A DNA stretch of 64,000 nucleotides from Rehmannia glutinosa (lineage: Eukaryota > Streptophyta > Magnoliopsida > Lamiales > Orobanchaceae), in contig CM071935.1 in the NCBI GenBank assembly GCA_016081115.2, positions 28,506,075 to 28,570,074 on the forward strand. The letters are read 5' to 3'. How positions within the stretch are numbered: position 1 is the first letter of the stretch; every line of letters starts with the position of its first letter. A program made the translations under genes and the position numbers. Below, one piece after another: positions 14,601-26,590 of this stretch. The notes under the pieces were generated by a model, which did not search any database, was not told the DNA's origin, and worked only from the letters and a program-made list of their open reading frames with translations.

Positions 14601-15977
14601 GCTTGTTTTGAAAACCTTATCTGTTTTAATTTGAGATTTGGTACTAAATTTGGTCACTTGAAGTGTGTTCTAATCAAATTTTTCGTGTATGTGAGGCACT
14701 ACCATGGCCTTTGTCCCTCAGGTCACCGCCCTTAACAACTATGCCCCTGAGAAAAAAAAAGTGTGATTGAAACAAAGCTAAAACTATTATTATCACTAAA
14801 CTCGAATTGAGTTTGAATTCAAAATTCGACGTGAATAGCCAATTAATAAGCTTTCAGCTTTTCAAATTCTTGACAATGGCTCTGCTAGACCCGAAGTGTA
14901 AGAAGTACTTTGAGCTTGCCTAGACTCATTTCACTTGACCTACTTAAAGGTAACTGCAAAATCTCACAAATTCCATCCTTCTTATTCTTTAACTAACACA
15001 TCAAAAGCAATAACAATAAACTTTTATACTATGTTTGGACAATTAATTTTGGTAAAGAAAAAAATAAGAAGAATCTTTTGAGAACATGAAGAAACGCTTC
15101 TACAAATATAAGTAGATGCTTATTTATTACTCGAATTCATTTGATTTTTAAGAATACACATATCTACATCTAAAAAGTTTTCAATACTCAGACTGTAAGC
15201 AGTAGTTCCAGAATCCAGAAATTGATGCTTATTCTGTCCTGCAGCAAATAGGAGCGGAGATCTAGTGTCTATTGGATTTGCTTTAATATTTCACTCATCT
15301 GTACTAAATCAGCTCCAAAGGGAGTGCTAATGAATAAGTTCAGAATTCCACAAAGAAGTAAATACTACTGAACCGAAATGCATATCTCATTTTTAATAAA
15401 CATGATTTAGATTCAGGATAAAGGTCATAGTACCGTATCTTCATCATTTCAACATAGCAACCGAAAAAGATAACATTTTTCAAAAATCGACTCCATAAAT
15501 TCCAAATTGACCTCTTAAACATACAAATGCCAATAAATATACCAGGAATTCAGATTCCACGTAACTACGAGCAACCACCCGTGTTTGCAGAAATCAAATT
15601 ACTCAACTTACTAATTCCCCTGACATCTTCCTAGAAAAAGCTGAAATTATACTCCAAAAAATTTCATCCTCGAATACATCACAGAATTCTTAACACCTCA
15701 ATTCAAAACAATATCACACCTCTTTGTACTGGAATTCGATCGTGTAAGTCAGTTGGATGGGGCTAATATCACCAGCGTCAGGCCGCGAAACTTGAACAAT
15801 GGAAGCTTTCGGCAAATCGTCAAAAATCCGACCCGACTCGCCGCCCGGAATATTCTGCTGATGAAACGAGAAGAACGAAGAGGTCATCGACGGAAACTCC
15901 GACGGGGCCGCCACCTCCGTTTGCATTTGCACGTACTTCGGCCCTCCGTCGCGCATCAATTGCTCCGTCGACGCCAT
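2696..15977 (-). CDS. PLDZETA1: Phospholipase D zeta1-like (PX-PH type), 20 exons, frameshift in last exon
   Basis: Exons: 15977-15720, 13972-13871, 13613-13498, 13395-13254, 12687-12517, 11495-11322, 10706-10464, 10377-10261, 8979-8840, 8722-8573, 8102-7946, 7859-7329, 6598-6488, 5700-5554, 5472-5275, 4557-4456, 3972-3841, 3727-3662, 3080-3019, 2944-2696. All introns are GT-AG and phases agree. In the family frame the protein is 1122 aa: PX domain (about 47-200), PH domain (about 205-350), first HKD motif with H491, K493, D498 (HHEKIVIVD), variable loop 590-767, second HKD with H923, K925, D930 (HSKIMIID). The family hydrolyses phosphatidylcholine to phosphatidic acid; zeta forms act in membrane trafficking and phosphate-starvation lipid turnover. 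The C-terminus ending NESEYYASPQVFH favours zeta1 over zeta2. In the last exon one base is missing near 2900, so the sequence as given stops at 2883-2881 (about 1060 aa). The start at 15977 is preferred to the in-frame ATG at 16049, whose added residues look untranslated. Confidence 0.93.
3323..3589. mobile_element. Mutator-like MITE, GGGATAATTAC family, copy A (intron of PLD)
   Basis: Inverted ends GGTTAATTACGAAAACACCC and, reversed, AGTGTAAAATACAAAAACTACCCCTG. It shares the family layout of TTGAGGTT near each end and ACTCACCTATCTTTCAAAATTAC inside. It lies in the intron between exons 18 and 19 of the phospholipase gene. It is old: no flanking duplication can be recognised. It contains an 11-base C run near 3397. 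Confidence 0.55.
14205..14345. repeat. GC-rich dispersed repeat fragment in PLD intron 1
   Basis: A GC-rich block (GCGCC, GGCGAGGCGCACC words) sits inside an AT-rich intron. A similar word, GCCCTTAACAACTATG, follows at about 14727. The pattern recalls unclassified plant repeats, but no termini or target duplication are evident. Confidence 0.3.
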
Positions 15978-16103
15978 ACATACAATAATATTAAAAAATA
16001 TGAAAAATATCAGGATTATAATGTACGTATACTGAGATCTAAATTCCAATGGAGTTTTTCTAGAAAGGAAAAGAGAAGAAAAGTGTGAGAGAATACGAGA
16101 TTG

Positions 16104-16123
16104 TTTTTATATAATATGATTGG
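16104..16123 (-). promoter_or_regulatory. Candidate TATA box and CCAAT of the PLD gene
   Basis: On the minus strand the sequence reads CCAATCATATTATATAAAAA, giving a TATATAAA element at 16113-16104, about 130 bp upstream of the ATG at 15977. That spacing leaves a leader of roughly 100 bp. No transcript evidence is available. Confidence 0.5.
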
Positions 16124-16242
16124 TTTTTAAAGTTGATTTTTTTTTTTTTTTTGATCGGTATTTTTAAAGTTGATTTAAATGTATGAATATTTGATTTTGG
16201 CTGGGTTGTGGACTTGTGGGTATGGATAGTCCGGATTTAAAT

Positions 16243-17259
16243 GGGGAAATTTCACCATATATGATATTCCCTCTTTTTTGAAAAAATACCAAAAATACAC
16301 TCTTATCACTTTTATACCTATTTTTTTCTTTTTTTATGCTCCAGCTTATTTTTTTGATTATTTTTACATTTTTTTCGTTTTTTCTTGTTCCTGTATTTTT
16401 TTATATGTTATATATGTTGTTTCGATGTTGTTTAAATTTATTTCATTGTTGTTTCATTTTTGTTTTTTAGTTGTTTCTTTTGTTGTTTCGATGCTTCAAA
16501 ACAATTTTTACCTATTTTTATGCTACTTTTTCATGTATTGTTTTGTACAATGTTTCTATTGTTTCTGTGTTGTTCTATAATATTTTTAATGTTGTTTGAA
16601 TAATTATTTTGTTGTTTTCATGTAGTTTTCAATGTGTAGATACAATTTTTACCTACTTTTAAGCTTTTTTTATTCATGTGGTATTTTTAATATTTTTTAC
16701 GTTGTTTCTAAGTTGTTTCCATACCGTTTTTAATGTTGTTCTTATGTTTATTTGTCGTTTCCACGTAGTTTTCGATGTTTCAATACAATTTGTACCTATT
16801 TTTAAGCTCTTTTTGCTCATATGGTGTTTTTATATTGTTTCTAGTTTGTTTCTATATTGTTTCTTGGTTGTTTCTATGTGTTTTATGTTTTCATGCATTG
16901 GATCAAAAATTGAATTTTGTTTTTTACTTATGTTGTTTCTTTATTATTTTTCAAATTTGTTTGGTTTTAATATGTGTTGTTTTATGTGTATATTTCTTGT
17001 TTTTTATAAGATTTCAAGTACAAAGTAGATTATTTAACGGGGGCAAAATTTATTTTTTCACTGAAATTTGATTAGAAGAAACGTGTTTGAAACAACAAAT
17101 AAACAACAAAGAAACCAACGTAAAAAAGTTCGGGAATTTTAGCAGAAGCATATTTTTGTCCAAAAAAAGGAGAAAACCGTATTTTTATCAAAAAAATCAC
17201 CGGACAGCGTATTTTGCTGTCTTTTGTCCAGAAAAATTGGGTAGTTGTGTCCTTATCCC
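16243..17259. mobile_element. Mutator-like non-autonomous element with T-rich tandem-repeat core
   Basis: Flanked by GATTTAAAT (16234-16242) and AATTTAAAT (17260-17268), an 8/9 match of Mutator-type length. The ends are GGGGAAATTTCACC and, inverted, GGGATAAGGACACAAC, so the terminal repeats are weak. The core (about 16400-17010) is a degenerate array of TGTTGTTTCTATGTTG-like units, strongly T-rich on the plus strand. The long F/C/L/V-rich open frames seen here come from that array and are not genes. Confidence 0.5.
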
Positions 17260-17528
17260 AATTTAAATTTACGGATCAAAGCCCAAAGGGGTATCCCAAC
17301 TCACAAGTCCCAACTATAAAATTTAGAAATATTATTTTTTAGCACATGAACTATAAACACTTTATTGGTTTTGTACCTTATGCTTACGATTCACCAATTT
17401 AGTATTCATACTTCACTTATTTTATAAATGAGTACCTATTCACTTGACACAGAAAAATGCCCCGAAGATTTTTTAAAAAAATAATTAAATTAAAAATAGT
17501 TAATTATTTTTATTAAAAAGTTAACTTT

Positions 17529-18168
17529 GTTGTTGTAACACGATGGTATATATTCTCACATGAACCATGAGCTTGTAGCTCACGTGGTATCGCTCACCAT
17601 TTATAAGGGTGTTAACCAGGGTTCGAACCTTGTATCTTTCAGTTTCTTTGGAATTTATCTATTCTCCTCCATCCAATTAGGGATGGTAATTGAATACCCG
17701 GACTCGCCCCGTGCTAGTTACCCCGCGCCCCGCCCTGGCCCGTGCCCCGCCACGGGTCCAAAATGGCTGCCCCGTGCCCGCCCTGTGCGGGGCGGGTCCG
17801 ACCCGCCCCCGCCCCTTTTTGAATTTTTTGAGCTTAAAATTAATTTAACAAAGTGTATTTTTTTATTTTTTTGTGAAATTTAAATATATTTTTATATTTT
17901 TATAATATTCTATAATGTATTATTGTAAATGTATTTTTTTTGTGAAAGCTAAATGTATTTTTTTATTTTTATAATATCATATAATAATAATATTAGTGTA
18001 TATATATATACTGGGGCGGGGCGGGGCAGGCAATTACAATACCCAGGCCCGCCCTGCCCCGTCTGCGGGGCGGGTCCGCCCCGCCCCAAACACCACGGGT
18101 CAGGCCGGGCCAGGTGGGGTCAGGTCCATATTGCCATCCCTACATCCAATACTCCCAACTTATTAAAA
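17529..18168 (+). mobile_element. tRNA-derived SINE, interrupted by a hAT MITE
   Basis: An internal pol III promoter is visible: box A TAGCTCACGTGG (17576-17587) and box B GGTTCGAACC (17620-17629), 32 bp apart. Once the hAT insertion (17678-18142 plus one duplicated octamer) is removed, about 170 bp remain, ending in a run of A. The whole unit is flanked by AAAAAGTTAACTTT at 17515-17528 and 18169-18182. The A-rich part of that duplication overlaps the tail, but GTTAACTTT is informative. Box A lies further than usual from the left duplication, so the true 5' end may be near 17560. Confidence 0.6.
17678..18142. mobile_element. hAT-type MITE, GC-rich ends
   Basis: 465 bp with terminal TAGGGATGG(T/C)AAT inverted repeats and an exact 8-bp target duplication CATCCAAT (17670-17677, 18143-18150), which is diagnostic of hAT elements. 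Subterminal regions are GC-rich (CCCCGCCCC, GGGGCGGG words) around an AT-rich centre. There is no coding capacity. It inserted into the SINE described at 17529. Confidence 0.85.
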
Positions 18169-18182
18169 AAAAAGTTAACTTT

Positions 18183-20001
18183 TAATTAAAGTTATTCAAT
18201 TTAAAAAATAAATTTAATTAAGAAACAACTTACTCATAAATTAATTAAATTATTAAATTCAAAATTAAAAAGAAAGAAATTAAACTAAATATATTTTAAG
18301 TTTTAAAATTCAATTAATAAACTAATTAGAAAATAAATATATTAATAAAAAAATTAAGTTAATTTTCTTATTCACTATCTTAAATTTTTTAAATTATTTA
18401 ATTTTTATTTAATTTTTAAACTTAGTTAACTAAACTCAATTTTCTTTTCAATTAAATTTTTATTTATCTTTATTAAATTAATAATCTAACGTAATTAATT
18501 TTATTTTTTTCTAAAAATTCATTAATATTTTTTGAAGTTTCTTTTAATTTTTAATCAATTAAATTAATTTACTTTTAAATGATTTTATAGTTTAATTTAA
18601 TTTTCAAATTATTATTTTAAATTTAATTATTTTTCTTGCGGGCATTTTCATCCTTTCAAGTGAACAAGTACCAATTTATAAAAAAATATAAAGTATTGGT
18701 ACTAAATTGATGAAGCGCAAACATTAAGTACCAAACCAGCAAAATGTCTATAGCCAGACACTAAAAAATCAATAATCCTAAATTTTAATAAAATTTAGAA
18801 TTTCATGACATTTATTGTGTTCTCAATTTAGACTTTTATGGTATTCGTCAAATCTTAGGATCCTCAGCTTAAATTTTAATAGCTTCTACGAAAATCCAGC
18901 ATTCTGATTCATTCCATAAATTCCATTGATTTCTAATATAAATGGATTTGAAAGGATTTAGATAAGTAAAAAATCAATATTTATGAAGAAAAAGTTCTAC
19001 ACAAAATCTCATCTGACCCTTGGATTTCAAAACCCATTTTTCCCAATAAATAAAAAAAAAAAGTTTGCATAGCCCTTTTGTGCCTTTTCTCACATATCAT
19101 ATATTCGCAAAATATCCGGAAATTGGATTAATCAGTACGGCTTATTTGCACATAAAATTGGAAATTATGAATCCGATTAACATTTGGACGAATATTGAAG
19201 TTACAGAATGTTAATAAGAAGAAATGACTCGAATCGTGTGTTGAACACATTATCCTTAAAACAGATTCATTTCCTATTCTATATGGAAAAACATAAATAA
19301 ATATGAAGGAATTTAATACAAAAAAACATTAAACATTGTGGGCACTTTCAATAGTTAACATATGTTTATTGCAATGTCAAAATTACAACTGTTAGATAGA
19401 TTTTGGTGAAGATAACTATGTTGTCTGCACACAATACACATTACAACTACTTGAATGTGCTCAAAACTTATGCCATTTTACATATAATTTATTATATAAA
19501 TGCAAATATAAATTTTTCGAGTCAAGTATTATTAGATAAATTAATCTTAATGAATAAAATATATCCCGATGGAGCTCAAAACATGTGTATGAGTGATTGA
19601 TTAATTATATAAGAATATTAACTAATAGACAACTATCTGATTCCCTAATTATATAGACATTTATATTTAAAAATATATATATGTTTCTTTATACTTTTTG
19701 ATGATCATTAAATTATGATATCTCCATAAAAACTCATTGATTATGTATTTGAATTCCACTATAAAAGCCCATACAATTTCATTAGAATCTGATGGAACGT
19801 GTCGGAGTTCAATATCCATGGACTCCCTTCAAATTACATGTTGGGGACATCCTTTTAAGACTATTTTGTTAAATTTAGTTTAATGTTAATTTTGAATGCG
19901 ATGACGGCCATGATTGAGTTGTGCCTAATTTAATGAACGTGTTTCCAATAAATGAGCATAATATTAAATTTTCAGAAATGTCAAAAAGAATATTTTTCTT
20001 A
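18183..20001. other. AT-rich spacer without recognised features
   Basis: Very AT-rich DNA, especially 18183-18640, with many TTAATTAA-like words. I see no gene, RNA gene or bounded repeat. Confidence 0.5.
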
Positions 20002-20011
20002 GAAAAAAAAG

Positions 20012-20266
20012 CAGTAATTACAAAAATATCCCGATCGATGTTTGAGCTAATAATAAAAAAACTCAAAAGTTTTTTAAGATTTCAAAGATACCCTTGAGGT
20101 TTTATTATGTATTACATTTTATCCTCTTACTAAGCAAAAGTATTTCAAACACCCCATTATATTTTTGAAAATATTACAGTTACCCTCTTAAATTTAATAC
20201 AAAATCAAATCTAAGAGGTTTTTTATAATTATCTCAAACTTTAGGGGTGATTTTTATAATTATCCC
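20012..20266. mobile_element. Mutator-like MITE, GGGATAATTAC family, copy B
   Basis: Ends read GCAGTAATTACAAAAAT and, inverted, GGGATAATTATAAAAAT. The interior TGAGGTTTTATTATGTATTACA and ATATTACAGTTACCC words match copy C at 24506. Target duplication is not recognisable. The solo LTR duplication begins 5 bp beyond its right end. Confidence 0.6.
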
Positions 20267-20276
20267 TAATTTTAAT

Positions 20277-22040
20277 TGATAAGGGTCTTTTTATGCATGT
20301 TTTATGTGTATATTTAAGTATGATTTGAGTTATTTTATTGTTAGTTTCATAAATTTTTGATTGTACATAGTTCACATTACTCCGAGGTGCTTTTATTGGT
20401 GTAGATTGATGATTTTGAGCTTTTTTGGTGAATTTTGGGCCATGGTTTCATGTCAAAACATACCCGGGGGTTTCTGGATGCAAAAACACTCAAAATCCTA
20501 AGCTAAACGCGTCATTTTGAGGTCTTTTCAGTCAAACACGGGTAGGGTGTGTTTTTAAGCACGGCCGTGCTTTTTAGAAGTCAAAAAACAAGCAATTTTT
20601 CGACCCCGACGTACCAAAATGTTTTGCTTTTTAGAAGTAAAAAAACGAGCAATTTTTAAAGCACGGGCGTGTTTTTCGTCCAGTCTGGATGTTCTTTTGG
20701 CGGAAATTATGGAAGCTTTCCCTTTTTGCTTTTTGACAACCTTTGAACAATTTTTACATCTCATTTTGCTGCACCAAACTCTATTATTCCCTCAATTGTC
20801 ATGTGGACACATGATTCAACGAACTCAACCAATGGAAGTGGAGTATTGTCATGTGAATACAATGATTCAACCAACTCAACCATGAATGTGCACACAATGA
20901 TTCAACCAACAACCATGGAAGTGGAGCATTTGTTAGCATTATTGATGTGTTCTTTCACAAAGATGGTGCCTATAAAAGCCAAGAGTTTGAGTTGGGAAAG
21001 GGATTCATAATTCATGTAGTATTCATTCATAGAGAGATTCATTGTATATTCTAAGTTTCAAAGCAAAATATATTGAGAGGATAAAAGAGAGGTAGAGTTG
21101 GAAGTTGAAGAGCAATAGAGGAGAAGGCTTGGAGCTCAACATCATTGCAATCAACCAAGGAGGAAGTCTTGAATTGGTCTTGAATAAGAGCTAAGTACAC
21201 CATGTTCATTTTATTCAAATCTTCTTATGTAGTATACTCTCTTGTCAAAGCCATGTGTAGCTAAATTTATAGTGTTTGAATGTAATGAACTCTAGAATGA
21301 ATTTGTGATTAAGGTTTGAATGTTTTTAATAAAATCTTCATGTTTTGTGTGATTCACTTATATTATGCTTTATTCATTCGAATTGGTATGTGCGCAATAT
21401 TAATTTGAAGTTTATTTTTCATCCGGGAAATCGAGAAATTCATGGTGAAATAGAACCTATATAAGTGAAACGAGTTGCATTCAATCCTAGATATAGGATG
21501 ACATAAATCTTCTGGATTAGGGTCAAACCTAATATGGGAATTCACAAATCGTTATAATGTTGTCTTAGGGGTTTTAACTAGAAAGAGATTTCAGTTAATC
21601 AACTTGAGGTTAGAAGTTATTCGCGCTCGATAGAGGGTTTAACTTAAATCGGGAATTTCTACGGTCCATAAAATATGAGATTTTATTAAAAGAGGTTGGT
21701 TTTTGCTTAAGGGCTTATGGTTGTATTTTAATTTTGTTGAATCACAAAAACATTCTAGAGAGATTTACATTCAAACACATTTCTAGCTCTTGATTTCTTA
21801 ATCCTACAATCTACTTTTATTTGATCTTTTGTAAGTTGCAATTATTTTAAATTCTTTACTTTTTCTTTTTCCTTATTTATCAAACAAAAACTCTGAAAAT
21901 TGTTAGATTAAATAACAAAAAGACGGTAATTATTAGTACTTGCAATCCTCGTTGGAATGACACTCGGTACTCAATAATCTATACTATAAAACGATAGATG
22001 CACTTGCCTACGGTTTTCTAGAGTAGCTTTTGAGTCATCA
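20277..22040 (+). mobile_element. Solo LTR (probably Gypsy, Athila/Tat-like)
   Basis: 1764 bp, begins TGATAAGG, ends TCATCA, and is flanked by the exact 5-bp duplication TTAAT (20272-20276, 22041-22045). No second LTR or internal region is present, so it most likely arose by LTR-LTR recombination. A TATA box (TATAAAAG) lies at 20971. Near the end the sequence GTACTTGCAATCC...ATGCACTTGCCTACGG resembles the 3' part of Athila/Tat LTRs as I remember them. Inside are two direct repeats beginning GCTTTTTAGAAGT (about 20569 and 20626) and a threefold imperfect repeat containing ATGATTCAACCAACTCAAC (20797-20915). Confidence 0.8.
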
Positions 22041-22045
22041 TTAAT

Positions 22046-24496
22046 TTTATTGGCTTTAATTTTATGTTGAATTTTTTTTTTTTGCGTGTGTATGTCAATG
22101 TTGACAGAATATTTTTGCAAATAAATTTGGATTATAACCAAGGGCATAGGTAGGGGGGCACTTTGGGCCTCCCCCCCCCCCTCCATTTTCAAAAATATAT
22201 ATTAACACTAGAGATTTTTTTTTTAAAATTTTTTTTTTTTTAATTTATATGATTTTTGTGTATCGATCCATCCCATTTTCGTGTATCGGCCCATTCTATT
22301 TTTATTCCTGGCTCTGTCCTTGATTGTAACTTAGTTAATGATATTTATATATATGTGCATGAGTTACTGAATAAGATGTTATATATGTCAATACCATATA
22401 TATGTCTTTTAAGGGGAAAAAAAAGCACAGATTTATGTGAGGGCATTACTGAACCCAACAATAGATGATATCTATATATATATAAAAAGAGAAGTCTCTA
22501 TAAATAGTATCATAAAAGTTTCCCCCCGTAAATTAGATCAGATATATAGTAGTATAATTTTATGATAAATTTTGTAATTTAGGTAAATTTTGTTTAATTA
22601 AATATTGACAAAATCTAGATGTAATAAATAAGACTGAGAATCTTAGTAAATTTTGTGTCTTACCTTAATTTTGGTAGGTTTTAAGTTTTTGGTTTATATG
22701 GTGTGCATGTAGTGTTGATTTTTTCATCTACAATAAAGGAAATTTGTTTGGTTTACCGATTTTATATTTTATTAATTTAAAAAATAATAAATCTTATTTT
22801 TCACAAATTGGGATTGGGTACTCACCAAACTTAGAATAAGAAGATCTTATTTGTAGTAATTAGTAAATTCAAAAAATATTAAATATAAAATAATTAAAAA
22901 ATAAAATCTGAAAATTAGTTAAGAAATCGGAAAGTTAACAAACAAAACTCAATAATTATTTAGATCTTTGCTAAATTTTGAAATTGTATGAAACGTCATT
23001 AAATTCTTTTATATAAATGAATGTTATATAAATTCACATTCATTATGTAAATGTAAATATTAATATTTGTACTAAAAAAATTAATGTTTAAAAAATAAGG
23101 ACAAGAAATATAAACTAAAATCTATTTACTGAATAAAATAATTATAAATAATCTAAATAAATATCTATTAAGATTGACCAAATGAATATTAAAAACTTAA
23201 AAAAAAACAAATTAACTAAATTCAAAAATTAACATATAAAATCTATAAAATATATTTCATAAATCTAAAATTATCAAGAATTCACAAAATTATATAAATA
23301 AATGAAAAACTATGAAATGAAGCCTTAAAACTATAAAATAAATCTTAAATTTATTTGATAAGTCTTAAAATTATCAGATAAATTCTAAAAAAGATATTAC
23401 TAAAAATTTAAAAGTTACTATACGAAAACTTTAAATCACTGGATAAATTCATTAATATAATAATATTCAAATAACATCTAAAATTATATTAATACTTATT
23501 ACATAAAATGAATGTTATTTGTTCTATTATTTATGCGATATTTATTTGTTTAATAATTATTGCTCATTTGTTTATGTTATAAGATTGTTTTTTCAAATAA
23601 TCATGATTTGAGTATAGTTATTGTTAGTGAGAAAAATAAATGACACTTATTAAATTAACGTATACAGTAATTTGTTGGTATAAATTTGAACTATGTCTAA
23701 ATTGATCTAATTTAATTTAGTTGTCGAAAATTATTAAGTGAACATATAATTATTAAAGTTTTAGACTACTAAGAAAATATTTTTAATAGGTGTATAAGCT
23801 TGCTTCAAATATATAATCAACTTTTCTCTCATTTTTTCTAAATATTTAATTTGTTGTTGGATAATTAACATAATATTTTGTAAGAATATATTAAATTATT
23901 GTAATAATTATTGTTTAATAAATCATACACTATTTTGTTCCGATAAGACGTGTCAACTTATACCCATATCTCCTCGTTCAAAAGATATGATAATTTTTCT
24001 CTCTCAAAAAAAAAAAGATATGATAATTTGGGTCTTCAAATAACCTCCCTACCCTGTCCTGTTAGTATTCTTACAATATACTAATTTTTTTTTGTTTTTT
24101 TTGGAAAACAATATACTAATTTCATAATATTAAAATTATAATATTACATCCCTCCACAACACATCACATGGGCGATATGGTAGTTAATAGTTATTTCTCT
24201 AAAGTGTGAAGTTGTTCTTATTAATAGTCAAGATAATGACATTTTGGAAGCCCAAATTTGACCCGTAAGAAAATTGAGTACATTACACGCAACGGTGTTT
24301 AGTGGACACGACACGAGCAACACATTTAACCCACTCACCCGGGAATATTAAAATAACCACACAATTTTCCATCCACAATTTTCAATCTAATTTTCTATTC
24401 CATTTCTTAGGCAAATTATATTTTTGGTACTTCATGTGGCCAACTTACAGATATAGTCCTTTAATTATCAATGGTAGTATTTGGCAATCATTATCT
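22046..24496. other. AT-rich spacer with a small unclassified GC-skewed repeat
   Basis: About 22140-22325 has a purine/pyrimidine-biased word pattern (GGTAGGGGGGCACTTTGGGCC, a long C run, CCTGGCTCTGTCC) typical of an unclassified plant repeat, without clear ends. The rest is AT-rich with no coding pattern. Confidence 0.4.
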
Positions 24497-24505
24497 TTTT
24501 AAAAA

Positions 24506-24787
24506 GGGATAATTACAAAAACACTCCTGAGATTTGGGCTAATTACAGATTTTTTTTAAAATTACAAAAAACTCATTGAGGTTTGATTACATCTTACATT
24601 TTTCATAGTGATTTTCAAAAATATTTCAAAAAACTCCCTCACATTTACAAAAATATTACAGTTACCCCCTTAAATTTAAGGCAAAATGAAACCTGGAGGG
24701 TTTTTTTTTTTTTTTGTAACTTTGAAATATTTCTGCTTTTTTTTTTGTAATTAACCCAAACCTCAGGGATGTTCTTGTAATTATCCC
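24506..24787. mobile_element. Mutator-like MITE, GGGATAATTAC family, copy C (best preserved)
   Basis: 282 bp with inverted ends GGGATAATTACAAAAAC and GGGATAATTACAAGAAC. It is flanked by the exact 9-bp sequence TTTTAAAAA at 24497-24505 and 24788-24796. That sequence is low in complexity, but copies D and E also show 9-bp duplications. There is no coding capacity. Confidence 0.72.
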
Positions 24788-24897
24788 TTTTAAAAATGAC
24801 ACATCTAGTCCGATTTGTTAATTTTGGTGATATCTTATCCCTAAAATCTGACGTGGACTAATTGGCTATGCTTAAACCCAAATTTATGGCTTTTATG

Positions 24898-25246
24898 TAG
24901 GGATGATAATGGGGCAGGTCATGTATATAGACAACCAGACCCTTCCCGCCCCCTAAAACTGGCCCAGTATTAAATAAATTTAAATAGAAAAAATAAAAAA
25001 AATGAGTAAAATATTTATTTTTAATATATTTATAAAATATTCTTTATAAAAATTATTATTTTCAATTTATAAATGTTAGCTTAATATTAAAAGATAAAAG
25101 TTATATTATAATATATATTATATATATTTAAAAACATAGGCGGGACGGGGTGGGTATCAGACCTATCCCACCTTGCTGCGGGTCACGGCGGGGGACGGAG
25201 CGAGTACCCCAAGGTCGGGTTGGGTTGGACGAAATTGCCATCCCTA
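24898..25246. mobile_element. hAT-type MITE
   Basis: Terminal inverted repeats TAGGGATGATAATGG and TAGGGATGGCAATTT enclose an AT-rich centre with GC-rich subterminal words (CGGGACGGGG, GGGGACGGAG). Flanks are CTTTTATG and TTTTTATG-like, an imperfect duplication in a T run. It belongs to the same group as the element at 17678. Confidence 0.65.
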
Positions 25247-25744
25247 TTTTTTATGGATGAATTGACAATAATAAACTTGCATTTCCTTTTTGGCCTTGCC
25301 ACATGGATAAAGCTTTGGAGGGAATTTAATATGATGATTCCCATTACCACTCCAAAATATATGAATATAAATCTAAAAAAAAAAAATTGTAAAAATTATT
25401 TAATAAATCTTAAAATAACTCAATGAAATCTAAAAATGTGAAGTAACATTTAAAAAGTTATTTAATATACCAAAAAATATCGAAATAAAGTTATTTGAAT
25501 AAATTCAAGAACTATCAATATAAAATTGAAAATTATATAGTAAATAAATAATTTTAAAATTGTACAAATTATTTAAAGTAATTTTAAATTATGAACTAAT
25601 TTTTGCAAAATACGTTTTTTGAATAAATCGATAATATATATAAAAAAAAGAAAGAAAAGAGAGTTCATTGGAAGCCACCGGATGGCTTGAGAATGTCGCA
25701 AGTCAGAAAACAAAAATGAAAAATGATCTGATCACAAGCTGATC

Positions 25745-26590
25745 AGATAGCTTAATTTGGGGCCTCGTTAAAACCTTCCAAGGTAAAACCCACCCTTGTG
25801 GGGAAAATCCTTGGAAGGAAAAAGAGTACCCCCATAAATCGTCCATAAAATAATCCATATTAGTCGCCTATAAAGTAACAAAAACCAGGCAACCACAGAG
25901 CTAACTAACAAAACGATACTGAGTTTGGCCAACATAATCATCATTGAGCAAGGGTACAATACACGCGCCGGAGGACTATCCCACCATGCGGCCCAATTCA
26001 TGCAATTTCCGAGATAATCCGCCACTCTATTACCTTCCCGAATAATGTGTGACACCACAAACTCCATCTTGGAAAGCGAATGAAGCGTGTGTCGCCATCT
26101 ACCCAGAAACTGCCAGGGGATCGATCTTGGCTTGTTGAATAAATCCACCACATAGGTCGAATCTGACTCTAACCACAGTTTATGCCATCCCTTAGTGTAG
26201 GCAAAAGAAATAGTCGTCATAGCTGCCATGAGTTATGTCTTGAAAGCATAACCATTGCCACAATACTGAACAAACATCCCCAAAAAATCCTCTGTGCATA
26301 CGGAACACCCCAGCCGCCATGCATTGGCCCAGAGAGCCCAAAACACAACCATCTGTGTTAACCTTAATCCAGCCATGAAGGAGTAAATGCCAGTCCACCT
26401 TCACAATGACGTCCCCTCACCTGTAAACGCCTAAGACAAAGTAAATCATGCTGAGTATTATGCATGCAACTTCGATCTAACAAAGACGACTTTGAATTAA
26501 TTACTGAAGGTGAACCAACGCCACCTCAGTCGTCCACTTCTTATCATCAAAGGTAACTTCATTACGAATGTGCCAAATGATCCAAATGCA
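25745..26590 (-). pseudogene. LINE ORF2 3' remnant: linker and RNase H domain
   Basis: Read on the minus strand, the sequence contains WIIWHIRNEVTFDDKKW (the usual linker before RNase H in plant LINEs), then GWIKVNTDG with the first catalytic Asp, LWLESDS with the second, and HIIREGNRVADYLGN with the third, ending KDFPHKGGFYLGRF. Frames change at least once near 26200-26230, so it is inactive. The reverse transcriptase and endonuclease parts are missing. No poly(A) or target duplication was identified. Confidence 0.75.

Noticed and set aside
15977..16049. Upstream in-frame ATG of PLD adding 24 residues
   Set aside because: The added residues are hydrophobic, lie outside the family alignment and come from AT-rich leader sequence; the ATG at 15977 starts at the family position.
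16278..17071. Long Phe/Cys/Val-rich frames resembling membrane proteins
   Set aside because: They come from the T-rich TGTTGTTT array; several overlapping frames look equally hydrophobic.
3385..22190. Long C runs (about 3397, 6857, 22175) as possible G-quadruplex signals
   Set aside because: They are isolated homopolymers in introns or repeats without the spaced G-tract pattern, apart from 6850-6880, which is too degenerate to claim.
24302..24502. Small open frame between the AT-rich spacer and MITE copy C
   Set aside because: No recognisable motif, splice context or conserved pattern.
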